A stretch of DNA of 33,230 nucleotides from Acidobacteriota bacterium (GTDB lineage: Bacteria; Actinomycetota; Thermoleophilia; Miltoncostaeales; Miltoncostaeaceae), in contig JAGWYY010000003.1 of assembly GCA_018969105.1 (NCBI GenBank), forward strand, positions 1 to 33,230. Reading direction: 5' to 3'. Below, piece after piece: positions 17,522 through 27,826 of this stretch (positions are counted from its first letter, which is position 1; every line of letters starts with the position of its first letter). Below the pieces are notes generated by a model. That model was not told the origin of the DNA. It did not search any database and saw nothing but the letters and a program-made list of their open reading frames with translations. The position numbers were made by a program, and so were the translations under genes.

Positions 17522-17570
17522 GGCGGGAATGATACGGGCCGCGCGGGGCCCGAACCCGGGGCGTGCGCCA

Positions 17571-18437
17571 TCACTCGGCGTAGCGCTCATCCAGCCGGCG
17601 GTGCTCCGGCAGCCCAACTGCATCCGTGATCTCGGTGAACGTCATCAGCCGCGCGGGGTCGGGCCCCGAGCCCGTCGTCGCGAGGGCGTCATATGTGGCG
17701 CGGAGCGCGTGGCCGACGGCCAGGATGCCGCTGATGCCCCACAGCACGACGCGGAAGCCCATCTCACCCAGCTCGGGCGTGGGCACGATGGGGGTCCTCC
17801 CCCCCTCCACCATGTTGGCCACCGGCCGGCACCCCGCGAGCTCGGCGCCGATGCGCGCGAGTTCGTCGCGATCGAGGGGCGCCTCCACGAAGATGGCGTC
17901 GGCCCCGAGGGCGGCGGCGGCCTGCCCGCGCGCGATGGCCTCATCGAGCCCCTCGAGCCCCCGGGCGTCGGTGCGCGCGATGAGGAAGAGGTCGATTCCC
18001 TCCGCGCGCAGGTCGGTGACCGCGCGGATCTTCGCGAGCCACTCCTCCCGCGGCACGATGCTCTTGCCGTCCATGTGCCCGCAGCGCTTGGGCCACTGCT
18101 GGTCCTCGATGATCATCCCGGCGGCCCCGGCGGCGTGCAGCAGGCGCGCCGTGCGCGCCGCGGAGAGGGCGTTGCCGTACCCGGTATCGGCGTCGACGAT
18201 CACCGGCACGCCGGGCACGGCGGCCACGAGGTCGCGGGCGGCATCGGTGATCTCGGTCTGGGTGAGGTAGCCGAAGTCCGGGAGTCCCAGGCGCGAGGCC
18301 GCCACCGAGTAGCCGGACACCACCAGCGCCTCGAAGCCGGCCTGCACGGCGAGCCGTGACGAGAGCCCGTCGTACACGCCCGGCAGCACCACGGGGCCGG
18401 GGCCGTCGGCCAGGGCCCGGAGGCGATCGGCGCTCAC
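17571..18437 (-). CDS. Isocitrate lyase/PEP mutase superfamily protein (2-methylisocitrate lyase-like)
   Basis: VVLPGVYDGLSSRLAVQAGFEALVVSGYSVAASRLGLPDFGYLTQTEI...VIVDADTGYGNA...IEDQQWPKRCGHMDGKSIVPREEW; the KRCGH Cys favours a lyase over a mutase. Confidence 0.88.
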   Translation of the reverse strand: MSADRLRALADGPGPVVLPGVYDGLSSRLAVQAGFEALVVSGYSVAASRLGLPDFGYLTQTEITDAARDLVAAVPGVPVIVDADTGYGNALSAARTARLLHAAGAAGMIIEDQQWPKRCGHMDGKSIVPREEWLAKIRAVTDLRAEGIDLFLIARTDARGLEGLDEAIARGQAAAALGADAIFVEAPLDRDELARIGAELAGCRPVANMVEGGRTPIVPTPELGEMGFRVVLWGISGILAVGHALRATYDALATTGSGPDPARLMTFTEITDAVGLPEHRRLDERYAE

Positions 18438-18883
18438 GTGCCGCCCAGCATGGCGTCGTCCTTGCGCCGCAGGTAGCGCAGCACCCACGCGAGGGCAGCG
18501 AGGTAGCCGAGCGTGAGCGCGGCCCCGTTGGTGAACCACGCCACGGGATAGGCCACGAAGTAGGCGGATGCCAGGGCCAGGAGGAACACCGTGCCAAGCG
18601 GGATCACGTGCACCATCTGCCAGCTGTTGAGCGGGATCGGCCGGGGATGCACGCGCATGCGCAGGCCGGTGGTGGCCGCCGCCATGATCGCGTAGCCGCT
18701 GAACGCGCCCAGGAGGAACAGCAGGATGTCCCACGGGCCCGGTGAGTGGCCCTGGAAGTGCACGGCGAGCCCGCCCGACGTGAAGGTGGCCAGCGTGAAG
18801 CCGTACGGGGGCGCCATCTGCACGAGCAGGGCACGCAGGCCCGTGCCGTAGTCATCCTCGGGGGGATCGGCGTGGGTGCTCAC
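18434..18883 (-). CDS. Small integral membrane protein, unknown function
   Basis: 149 aa with hydrophobic segments (WDILLFLLGAFSGYAIMAAATTGL, VIPLGTVFLLALASAYFVAYPVAWF, LTLGYLAALAWVLRYL); GTGA start/stop overlaps with both neighbours. Confidence 0.75.
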   Translation of the reverse strand: MSTHADPPEDDYGTGLRALLVQMAPPYGFTLATFTSGGLAVHFQGHSPGPWDILLFLLGAFSGYAIMAAATTGLRMRVHPRPIPLNSWQMVHVIPLGTVFLLALASAYFVAYPVAWFTNGAALTLGYLAALAWVLRYLRRKDDAMLGGT

Positions 18884-19614
18884 GGGCCGGCGGCGGTGTC
18901 CTTGCCCACCACCACGACCACGTCGGCGTTGCCGATGGCCTCGCTCGCCACGCCGTCGACCGGCGGGGCGCTGGTGATGCCGAGGTCCTTGGCCACGTTC
19001 TGCGCCACGGCCTGCTTGCCGGGCTTCCACATGACCACGGACGTCGCGAGGTTCTGGTCGTTGGCGTCGCCCACCTGCCCCACGCGGTAGCCGGCGGTCT
19101 CCACCTTGGGCGCCACGCGATCCGCCGCCGCGCCGGTGACGCCGCTGGCGTTCAGCACCGCCACGGTGTACGCCGCGCGATCCTGGATGGCCGGGGGGTC
19201 CTCCGGCACCGACGCATCGGGGTCGGCGCCCAGCGGGCCGTTGGCCGGCTTGGTGATCTGCGCCGTGCCCGCCGTGCCCGATGACGACCCGCCGCCCCGG
19301 ACGAGGAACCACCACCCGGCGAAGCCGCCCACCACGATCACGGCGAGCACCGCGGCGATGATGCCGATGGTGGCGCCGTTGCCCGTGCTGCTGGGCATGG
19401 GCAGCCCCCCTTGCGAGATGCCCTCGCGGCCGGACAGGGCCTGCGTGCGGTCGCTCGCCACAGGCGCCGAGTGGCCGAGCCCGTGCTGCTCGCGCGCCTG
19501 GAGTCCATTGATGACCTGCTGGCGTCGCCAGGCCACGAGCAGCAGGCCCAGTGCCCCGAAGAGGGACACGAACATCACGATTGTCGCGGAGATCATGATC
19601 CAGTCAGACGACAC
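18880..19614 (-). CDS. LytR_C-domain membrane protein with two predicted TM segments
   Basis: N-terminal TM IMISATIVMFVSLFGALGLLLVAW, second TM IGIIAAVLAVIVVGGFAGWWFLV, then YTVAVLNASGVTGAAADRVAPKVETAGYRVGQVGDA, typical of LytR_C. Confidence 0.8.
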   Translation of the reverse strand: MSSDWIMISATIVMFVSLFGALGLLLVAWRRQQVINGLQAREQHGLGHSAPVASDRTQALSGREGISQGGLPMPSSTGNGATIGIIAAVLAVIVVGGFAGWWFLVRGGGSSSGTAGTAQITKPANGPLGADPDASVPEDPPAIQDRAAYTVAVLNASGVTGAAADRVAPKVETAGYRVGQVGDANDQNLATSVVMWKPGKQAVAQNVAKDLGITSAPPVDGVASEAIGNADVVVVVGKDTAAGP

Positions 19615-20819
19615 TAGGCACCTTCCCCAGGGGCCGGCGGGACGTCACCGCCGGTGACGACGGGCGTCGTCGAGGTGGATCCTGCCGCATCGCCCGGCGT
19701 CGTGGCCGCATTCCGGAACATCGTGGTGAGCGTGACGGCCTTGAGGCCCTTCGCCTTGAGGCCCGCGATCATCGAGGGGAGGGCGTCGGCCGTGGTGCCG
19801 ATCGCGTGCAGCACGACGATGGATCCGTTCTTCGATGCGCTGACGACGCGCTGCGTGAGGGTGGCGGCATCGGGCTTCTGGTAGTCGGATGGGTCGACGT
19901 CCCACAGGACGATCCACCGGTAGCCCAGCTTGCCCGCCGCCTTCTGGATGCCGGGGCTGAGCGCGCCATAGGGCGGCCGGTAGAACGGCACGCTCGCCAC
20001 GCCGATATAGCGATCCGTCGTGGCGTTGTTCGAGAGGTCCGCGGTGGCCTCGGCCTCGCTGCTGGTGGTGCTCGTGCGATGCCCCCAGCCGTGGCTGCAG
20101 AGGCTGATCACCCCGTCGGCCACCGCGGCATGCACCTTCTTGGTGAGCGACTCCGTCCACGTCTTGACGTTGATCCCATTGAGGCAGAAGGTGCCCCCGG
20201 ACTTCGTCTGCCGCAGCACGTCAATGATGCGGGACACCCCCGCGCCATCGAGGCCGTCATCGAACACCAGGGCCACGTAGGGCTTGCTGCTGCTGCCCGA
20301 TCGCACCACCTGCGCCGTGCCGGGCCCGGGATCGGGCGGAAGCAGGATCACGCTCGACCGGGCGGTCCTGCCCGAGTCGTCGCGCACCTCCACGTAGCCG
20401 GGGATCGACCCCGCGCGGGTGGCGCCGGCGATGGCAGCGGGAACGGCGAGCGCCTTCCCGCCCGGCTCCCAGGGTCCGGTCACCGGCGCGGCATCCCTCG
20501 GGGTGGCCACCAGGCGCATCTGCAGCCCGCTGCCACCCGCGGCGGTCACCGCGATGCTGGCGGTCTTCGGTGCCGGCAGTTGCGGCTTGGGCGCGGTGGC
20601 GAACACCTGAAGCGGGGCATCCTGCGCCGTGGCGGGCGCGTCGGACGACCCGCCGCCGGAGTCACGGGATGACCACGCGATGGCGCCCACCACGGCGATG
20701 ACGGCCACGAGAACCAGCAGGAAGGCGTTGCGCCGGCGCTGCCGCAGCTGCCGGGCACGATCCGGCTCGCCGGGGCGGCGGCGACGAGCTGATGAGCGCG
20801 ATGGTCCGCGACTGCTCAC
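19614..20819 (-). CDS. Membrane-anchored polysaccharide deacetylase (CE4-like)
   Basis: GTG start; TM NAFLLVLVAVIAVVGAIAW; YVALVFDDGLDGAGVSRIIDVLRQTKSGGTFCLNG, SLCSHGWGHRTSTTSSEAEA, FYRPPYGALSPGIQKAAGKLGYRWIVLWDVDPSDY. TAGCAT-N8-GTG upstream. Confidence 0.87.
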   Translation of the reverse strand: MSSRGPSRSSARRRRPGEPDRARQLRQRRRNAFLLVLVAVIAVVGAIAWSSRDSGGGSSDAPATAQDAPLQVFATAPKPQLPAPKTASIAVTAAGGSGLQMRLVATPRDAAPVTGPWEPGGKALAVPAAIAGATRAGSIPGYVEVRDDSGRTARSSVILLPPDPGPGTAQVVRSGSSSKPYVALVFDDGLDGAGVSRIIDVLRQTKSGGTFCLNGINVKTWTESLTKKVHAAVADGVISLCSHGWGHRTSTTSSEAEATADLSNNATTDRYIGVASVPFYRPPYGALSPGIQKAAGKLGYRWIVLWDVDPSDYQKPDAATLTQRVVSASKNGSIVVLHAIGTTADALPSMIAGLKAKGLKAVTLTTMFRNAATTPGDAAGSTSTTPVVTGGDVPPAPGEGA

Positions 20820-20877
20820 GGGACCCGATGCTAGCCCCACCATCCGGCGGCACGGCACCCCGGGTAGGCTTGGTGAC

Positions 20878-21378
20878 ATGCACGAATGGACAGGCCTTTC
20901 CCGCGGGCGCGCGCTCGCCGTCACCACCGCCCGAGACCCCCGCGAGTTCCCGGTGGGCCTCTTCCACCGCGACCCGGTGCCGCCGCCGAACGTCGGCCCC
21001 GGCGCCTTCATGTGGTTCGCCGACGACGCCGAGGCCGCCGACTTCATGGTGGAGGTCGTGCCGCGGCTGCTGCTCGACCCCGACAGCTGGCCCGACTTCG
21101 ACGAGCTGGTGGCCAGCACGCGCGAGGTGGTGCAGGGCGTGCCCGCCGGTTCGATCGGCCCCATGGACGCCCTGCGCGAGCTCGGCCCCTACTGGGCCTC
21201 GCGCGCGCACTTCGTGTGGTGGGGAACCTTCGACGAGTTCCCTGGCGGGGCCACGGACTTCGGGCGCCTCGTGCGCCTGCAGTACCTGGAGCACATCGAC
21301 GCGCCCGACGGCGAGCGTGACCTGGCCGACGACGAGATCGACGCCTTCATCCACTTCATGCGCGTGTACCCCGACTAG
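20878..21378 (+). CDS. Hypothetical protein (166 aa)
   Basis: MHEWTGLSRGRALAVTTARDPREFPVGLFHRDPVPPPNVGPGAFMWFADD...; TAGGCT-N7-ATG upstream; frame open with actinobacterial-type codon bias. Confidence 0.78.
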   Translation: MHEWTGLSRGRALAVTTARDPREFPVGLFHRDPVPPPNVGPGAFMWFADDAEAADFMVEVVPRLLLDPDSWPDFDELVASTREVVQGVPAGSIGPMDALRELGPYWASRAHFVWWGTFDEFPGGATDFGRLVRLQYLEHIDAPDGERDLADDEIDAFIHFMRVYPD

Positions 21379-21396
21379 GGGCGCGCAGGCCCTCCG

Positions 21397-22183
21397 CTAC
21401 GAGCGCAGCGCGTCGGCCACGCCGGCGCCGAAGTCATCCACGGCGGCGTCGGCGGCCCGGGCGTCGGGGGCGTCCCCGATGCGCCGGATGATCTCGCTGG
21501 CGATCACCACGCCGTCGGCGAGTTCGCCGATCTGCTCGGCCTGGTCGGGCGTGCGCACGCCGAAGCCCACGACCACCGGCACGGGGATGTGCCTCCGCGC
21601 GCGGTCCACCAGCGCGCGCAGGCGGTCGTCCATGGTCATCTCGCCCCCGGTCACGCCGGTGACGGCGACGAGGTAGACGAACCCCTCGGCGCTCTCGCCG
21701 ATCTCGGCCATGCGCGCGTCGTCGGTGGTGGGGGCAGCGAGGGCGATGAGGGCCACGCCGGCCTCGCGCGCGGCCTCGCGCACTTCGGTGGCCTCGTCCA
21801 CGGGGAGGTCGGGGATGATGATGCCGGCCACGCCCTTGGCGGCGGCGGCGCCGAGGAACTCCGAGGCCCCCTGGGCAATGACGGTGTTGAAGTAGGTCAT
21901 CACCACCACGGGCGGCCCATCGCGGAGGTCGTCGGCGATGTCGAGCACGTCCGACGGCCGCGTGCCGCTGTCGAGCGCCGCCTGGCCTGCCGCCTGGATC
22001 GTCGGACCGTCGGCAAGCGGGTCGGAGAAGGGAATGCCCAACTCGATGATGTCGGCGTGCTTCGCGAGGATCTGCGCGTGCCGCCGGCTGGCGTCGATGT
22101 CCGGGTAGCCGCCCATCACGTAGGGCACGAACAGCGGACGCCCGGCGTCGCGGAACACGCGCTCGAGGCGCGCGGCGCCGGAC

Positions 22184-22191
<8 letters not shown>
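21397..22191 (-). CDS. trpA: Tryptophan synthase alpha chain
   Basis: [95 protein letters not shown] start overlaps the trpB end by 8 nt. Confidence 0.95.
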
Positions 22192-23367
<1,176 letters not shown>

Positions 23368-23371
<4 letters not shown>

Positions 23372-24012
23372 GCCGCCTCCTCCATTGCCGCCGCGCGGGC
23401 GGCCTCTGCGAACGCCCTCACGCGACCTGCATCCTTGCGCCCCACGACGTCGCCCTCCACCCCGCTGGACACGTCAAGGACGAATGGCCGCACCCGGCGC
23501 ACGGCGTCGCCCACCACCTCGGGGGTGAGCCCGCCGGCGAGCGCGAACGGGCGCTGGGGGCGGCGGCGCTCGAGCAGGGTCCAGTCGGCGCGCACCCCAG
23601 TGCCCCCGTGGGCGCCCGGCACCGCGGCGTCGAACAGCACGAGGTCGCAGTCGATGTGCTCGGCCACGTCGATGGAACCGGCGTCCGCGAGGGGCACCGC
23701 GACCGTCACCGGCACGCCCGCCGCAGCGGCGATGCCGGCGACGTCGTCCACGTCGTGCAGCTGAACCCGCGTGAGGGCACAGGCATCCACCGCGCGCGCG
23801 ATCGCGTCGGGCGCCGGGGCAACGAACACGCCCACGCGCTCCACGCCCGCGGGCACCTCGGCCATCACGGCAACTGCCGCGGCGGGGTTGAGCGCGCGCG
23901 GGCCGTGGGGCGTCATGACGGCGCCGATCGCCCATGCCCCGGCGAGGACGCACGGCTCCACGTCCGCCGGGTGGGTGACCCCGCAGTACTTGATGCGCTG
24001 ATCGGGCAACAC
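23368..24012 (-). CDS. trpF: Phosphoribosylanthranilate isomerase
   Basis: [84 protein letters not shown] overlap with trpB; TACTCT-N7-GTG upstream. Confidence 0.93.
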
Positions 24013-24062
24013 GTGCTGCAGAGTAGTCCGCCGGGGTGCCCCGCCGCGATACACTCGCCCGG

Positions 24063-24173
24063 ATGCCCAGCGTGCCGTGCACCACAGCGACGAGGAGACT
24101 CGACGATGGCGAGCCTTCCCAACATCCGTCGCCACGCCAGGCGGACCTCGCCGTCCGCCCTGGTCGCCCCTGA
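24063..24173 (+). CDS. Possible leaderless 36-aa upstream ORF overlapping the corA start out of frame
   Basis: TACACT (24050-24055)-N7-ATG; MPSVPCTTATRRLDDGEPSQHPSPRQADLAVRPGRP stop, 7 prolines; overlaps corA codons 1-22 in another frame. Confidence 0.4.
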   Translation: MPSVPCTTATRRLDDGEPSQHPSPRQADLAVRPGRP

Positions 24174-25107
24174 GCGCGACCGGCCGGACGTCCAGCGCCT
24201 CGAGGCCCACGGCCTCACCTGGCTGAACATCGAGGAGCCCACGGACGCCGAGACGGCGTGGCTCGCCGAGCACCAGGACTTCCACCCCCTCGATCTCGAG
24301 GACGTCCTCTCGCGCCGTCGCCAGCGGTCGAAGATCGACGAGTACGACGACTACGTGTTCCTCGTGCTGCACTTCCCGCGCTTCGACAAGCGCACGGGGC
24401 GCCTGCAGGCCACCGAGCTCAACGTGTTCATCGGGCCGGGCCTCCTCATCACCATCCCGAAGGAGCCGCTCAAGCCCATCTCGGCGCTGTGGTCGCGCTG
24501 CGAGGCGCGCGAGGATGCGCGCTTCGACTACATGTCGAAGGGCTCGGGATTCCTGCTCTACGAGATCGTCGACCAGATGTTCGACTACTGCTTCCCGATC
24601 CTCGACAAGATCGGCTTCAAGCTCGACACGCTGGAAGACGCCATCTTCGAGGGCCAGAGCAACGAGCTGGTGCGCGATATCTCCAACGTGAAGCAGGAGA
24701 TCATCAACTACCGCAAGATCATCAAGCCGCAGCGCCCCACGCTGCGCATGCTCGAGCGCGCCGTGCAGCGCTACGCGCCCGACGACCTCGAGATCTACTT
24801 CGACGACATCGTCGACAAGAACGAGCGCATCTGGGACTCCCTCGAGAACTACAAGGAGGTGGCCGACGCGCTCGAGGCCACCAACGAGTCGGTCATCACG
24901 CACCGCCTCAACGCGATGCTGGCGCTGCTCACCATCATCTCTGCGGTCATCCTGCCGCTCACGCTGATCACCGGGTTCTACGGCATGAACATCGACGGCC
25001 TGCCGTTCGCGCGCAACGGCATGGCGTCATTCATCATGCTCGTGGTGGTGATGGTGGTGCTCGCCGGCGGCGTGCTCTGGTACTTCCGCAGGCGCAAGTG
25101 GCTGTAG
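24106..25107 (+). CDS. corA: CorA-family magnesium/divalent cation transporter
   Basis: C-terminal two TMs with GFYGMNIDGLPF (GMN motif); YDDYVFLVLHFPRF; SD GAGGAG upstream. Confidence 0.93.
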   Translation: MASLPNIRRHARRTSPSALVAPERDRPDVQRLEAHGLTWLNIEEPTDAETAWLAEHQDFHPLDLEDVLSRRRQRSKIDEYDDYVFLVLHFPRFDKRTGRLQATELNVFIGPGLLITIPKEPLKPISALWSRCEAREDARFDYMSKGSGFLLYEIVDQMFDYCFPILDKIGFKLDTLEDAIFEGQSNELVRDISNVKQEIINYRKIIKPQRPTLRMLERAVQRYAPDDLEIYFDDIVDKNERIWDSLENYKEVADALEATNESVITHRLNAMLALLTIISAVILPLTLITGFYGMNIDGLPFARNGMASFIMLVVVMVVLAGGVLWYFRRRKWL

Positions 25108-25130
25108 GAGGCGCGCCGGGACGGCAGATC

Positions 25131-25616
25131 ATGTGGGCGCCGTGGAGAATGGCCTACGTGTCCGCCGAGAATGACCACGAGTACGAGGGCCCGCGCTGCG
25201 TGTTCTGCGACCTGCCCGCCATGGGCGACGACCCGCAGGCGCTCATCCTGGCCCGCGGCGATCACTGCTTCGTCATCCTCAACGCCTACCCCTACGCGTC
25301 GGGGCACCTGATGGTCGTCCCCTACGCGCACCTCGACCGCCTCACCGACCTTCCCCCCGACGCCGTGGCTGAGATGATGGACCTTGCCCGCACCGCCCAG
25401 GACGTGCTGCAGGGGGCCCTGAAGCCGCATGGCTTCAACCTCGGCATGAACCAGGGGGCGGCCGCGGGGGCCGGCATCGAGGCGCACCTGCACCTTCACC
25501 TGGTGCCCCGGTGGTCCGGCGACACCAACTTCATGCCCGTGACCGGAGATGTGCGCGTGATGCCCCAGAGCCTCGAGGAGACCTACGCCCTGCTGAAGCC
25601 GGGGTTCGGCGCATGA
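25131..25616 (+). CDS. HIT-family hydrolase (Ap4A phosphorylase/hydrolase-like)
   Basis: CVFCDLPAMGDDPQALILARGDHCFVILNAYPYASGHLMVVPYAH...GFNLGMNQGAAAGAGIEAHLHLHLVPRWSGDTNFMPV. Confidence 0.93.
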   Translation: MWAPWRMAYVSAENDHEYEGPRCVFCDLPAMGDDPQALILARGDHCFVILNAYPYASGHLMVVPYAHLDRLTDLPPDAVAEMMDLARTAQDVLQGALKPHGFNLGMNQGAAAGAGIEAHLHLHLVPRWSGDTNFMPVTGDVRVMPQSLEETYALLKPGFGA

Positions 25617-26965
25617 CGCTGCTGCCCGGGGTGTTCAAGGCGTACGACATCCGCGGCCTCTACGGCGAGGAGATCGACGAGGAGGGCGCCGAGCGCGTGG
25701 GCCGGGCCTTCGTGGAGGTCACCGGGGGTGGGCGCGTGGCCGTGGGGCACGACGTGCGTCTGTCGTCCCCGGGCATCAGCGCGGCGTTCATCCGCGGGGC
25801 GCTGTCGGCCGGCGCCGACGTGACGAGCCTCGGGCTGGCCGCCACCGAGATGGTCTACTTCGCCGTGGACGAGGGCGGGTACGACGCCGGGGCGGTCATC
25901 ACGGCCAGCCACAACCCGCCCGCCTACACGGGTGCGAAGATGGTCACGGCCGGGGCGCTGCCGCTGTCGGGCGACACGGGCATCTCCGAGATCGGGCGCC
26001 TGGCGCTGGCCGGCGAGCCTGCTCCCGCCGCCACCCCGGGCAGCGAGTCGGTGGACGACGGCCTGCTGGGCCGTTTCGTCGACCGCTGCATGCAGTTCGT
26101 CGACCCCGCGGCGATCACCGGCCTGAAGGTGGTGCTGGACGCCGCCAACGGAATGGCCGGGGTGTACCTGCCCCCGGTGCTGGAGCGCATCTCCATCGAC
26201 GCCGTGCCGTGCTTCCTCGACCCCGACGGCCGCTTCCCGCACCATGAGCCCAACCCGCTGCTCGAGGAGAACCGCGCGTTCATCGAGGGCGCCGTGGTGG
26301 AGAACGGCGCCGACCTCGGAATCGCGTGGGACGGCGACGCCGACCGCTGCTTCTTCATCGACGAGAAGGGCGGGTTCGTGGCCGGGGACTTCCTCACGGC
26401 CCTGCTCGCCCGCCACATCCTCGGGCAGGTGGGTCCGTCGACGGTGGTGTACGACCTCCGTGCCTCGTGGGCCGTGCGCGACGCCATCATCGAGGCCGGC
26501 GGCACGCCTGATGAGTTCCGCGTGGGGCACGCCTTCATCAAGCGCCGCATGCGCGAGGTGGACGCCGTGTTCGCCGGCGAGGTGAGCGGCCACTACTACT
26601 TCCGCGACTTCTCGTACGCCGACTCGGGGCTCATCCCCGCGCTCATGGTGATGGAGATGGTGGCCACGTCGGGGCAGCCGCTCTCGGAAATGGTGGCCGC
26701 GCTTCGCGAGCGATACCACATCTCCGGGGAGATCAACTCCACGGTGGCCGATCCCGGGGCGGCGATCGACCGCCTTCGGGCACGCTACGCGGACGGCCGG
26801 CAGGCCGAGGTCGACGGGTTGTCCGTGGCCTATGACGACTGGCACTTCAACGTGCGCCCCTCGAACACCGAACCGCTCCTACGCCTCAACCTCGAATCCC
26901 TCGTGTCGGAGGCGGACATGGAGCGCAAGCGTGACGAGGTGCTCGCGATCATCAGGGAGGGCTGA
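25613..26965 (+). CDS. manB: Phosphomannomutase/phosphoglucomutase
   Basis: FKAYDIRGLYGEEI, GAVITASHNPPAYTGAKMV (active Ser), AWDGDADRCFFIDEKG, GEVSGHYYFRDF, VRPSNTEPLLRLNLES. ATGA overlap with HIT gene. Confidence 0.95.
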   Translation: MTLLPGVFKAYDIRGLYGEEIDEEGAERVGRAFVEVTGGGRVAVGHDVRLSSPGISAAFIRGALSAGADVTSLGLAATEMVYFAVDEGGYDAGAVITASHNPPAYTGAKMVTAGALPLSGDTGISEIGRLALAGEPAPAATPGSESVDDGLLGRFVDRCMQFVDPAAITGLKVVLDAANGMAGVYLPPVLERISIDAVPCFLDPDGRFPHHEPNPLLEENRAFIEGAVVENGADLGIAWDGDADRCFFIDEKGGFVAGDFLTALLARHILGQVGPSTVVYDLRASWAVRDAIIEAGGTPDEFRVGHAFIKRRMREVDAVFAGEVSGHYYFRDFSYADSGLIPALMVMEMVATSGQPLSEMVAALRERYHISGEINSTVADPGAAIDRLRARYADGRQAEVDGLSVAYDDWHFNVRPSNTEPLLRLNLESLVSEADMERKRDEVLAIIREG

Positions 26966-26966
26966 G

Positions 26967-27197
26967 ATGGCCGAGATCGAGATCGACGGCGAGCGCTACC
27001 GCCTCACGGTGGACCACGACCTGTGCATGGGCACCCGCGTGTGCATCGCGCGACTGCCGGGCGTGTTCAGCGTGGACGACGACACCAACCTGTCGAGCGC
27101 GAGCGACGACGTGCTCGACCCGTCGCTGGCGGACGCCGTGCGCGAGGCGGTGGACGACTGCCCGCAGGAGGCCATCCGCCTGGAGAAGCTGGGCTGA
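26967..27197 (+). CDS. Small ferredoxin ([3Fe-4S]-type)
   Basis: RLTVDHDLCMGTRVCIARLPGVFSVDDD...AVDDCPQEAIRLEKLG: C-x2-T-x2-C...CP arrangement. Confidence 0.87.
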   Translation: MAEIEIDGERYRLTVDHDLCMGTRVCIARLPGVFSVDDDTNLSSASDDVLDPSLADAVREAVDDCPQEAIRLEKLG

Positions 27198-27226
27198 GCA
27201 CCCCGGGGGGCGCATCGCCGGATGCG

Positions 27227-27826
27227 GTGATCCGCGCCCGGGCCATCGAGGTGCGCTACCAGCGCGGCGGCGCGCTGGCCGTGAGCGGCGTGAACCTCGA
27301 CCTGCGCGCGGGAGCGGGCCTGCTCATCACGGGCGACCGTGGATCGGGCAAGTCGAGCGTGCTCCGGGCGGTGCTGGGGCTCGCGGGCCCGGGCGGCGAC
27401 ATCACGGTGCTGGGCTCCCCCGCCGGCGACCCGGCTGCGCTGCGCCGCATCGGCTGGGCCCCGCAGGCGTGGCCCTTCACGTTCGGCCTCAGGGGCCGTG
27501 AGGTGGTGCGCATGGTGGCCGAGCTCGGCGGCCACGGAGCCGAGGCGGCCGACCGGGCCATCGAGCAGATGGCCGTGGATGCCCCCGACGCCCGCGTGGA
27601 GTCGCTGGAGATGGAGGACGTGCGCCGCATCTGCATGGCGTGCGCGATCATCGGCAACCCGGACCTCCTGGTGATCGACGACCCTTGGGAGTTCCCGGAG
27701 ACCACCGATGCCATCAGGCGGGCAATGGCGCGGGGCGCAGCCGTGCTGGCGGCGTCGTCCGACCCCGGAGGGCTGCCCGGCCTGCTCGGCGCGAGCATCC
27801 ACCTCGTCGAGGGGGTGCCGGGGTGA
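27227..27826 (+). CDS. ABC transporter ATP-binding protein with degenerate motifs
   Basis: Walker A GDRGSGKSS; Q-loop-like WAPQ; signature position reads LEMED; Walker B LLVIDDP; switch-His position reads SSDP. Start uncertain (GTG 27227). Confidence 0.82.
   Translation: MIRARAIEVRYQRGGALAVSGVNLDLRAGAGLLITGDRGSGKSSVLRAVLGLAGPGGDITVLGSPAGDPAALRRIGWAPQAWPFTFGLRGREVVRMVAELGGHGAEAADRAIEQMAVDAPDARVESLEMEDVRRICMACAIIGNPDLLVIDDPWEFPETTDAIRRAMARGAAVLAASSDPGGLPGLLGASIHLVEGVPG

Noticed and set aside
18434-19315. Full 293-aa version of the membrane-protein ORF
   Set aside because: The first ~144 residues are antisense-like Arg/Gly-rich sequence in a different frame of the LytR_C gene; the GTG at 18883 with GTGA overlap is the sensible start.
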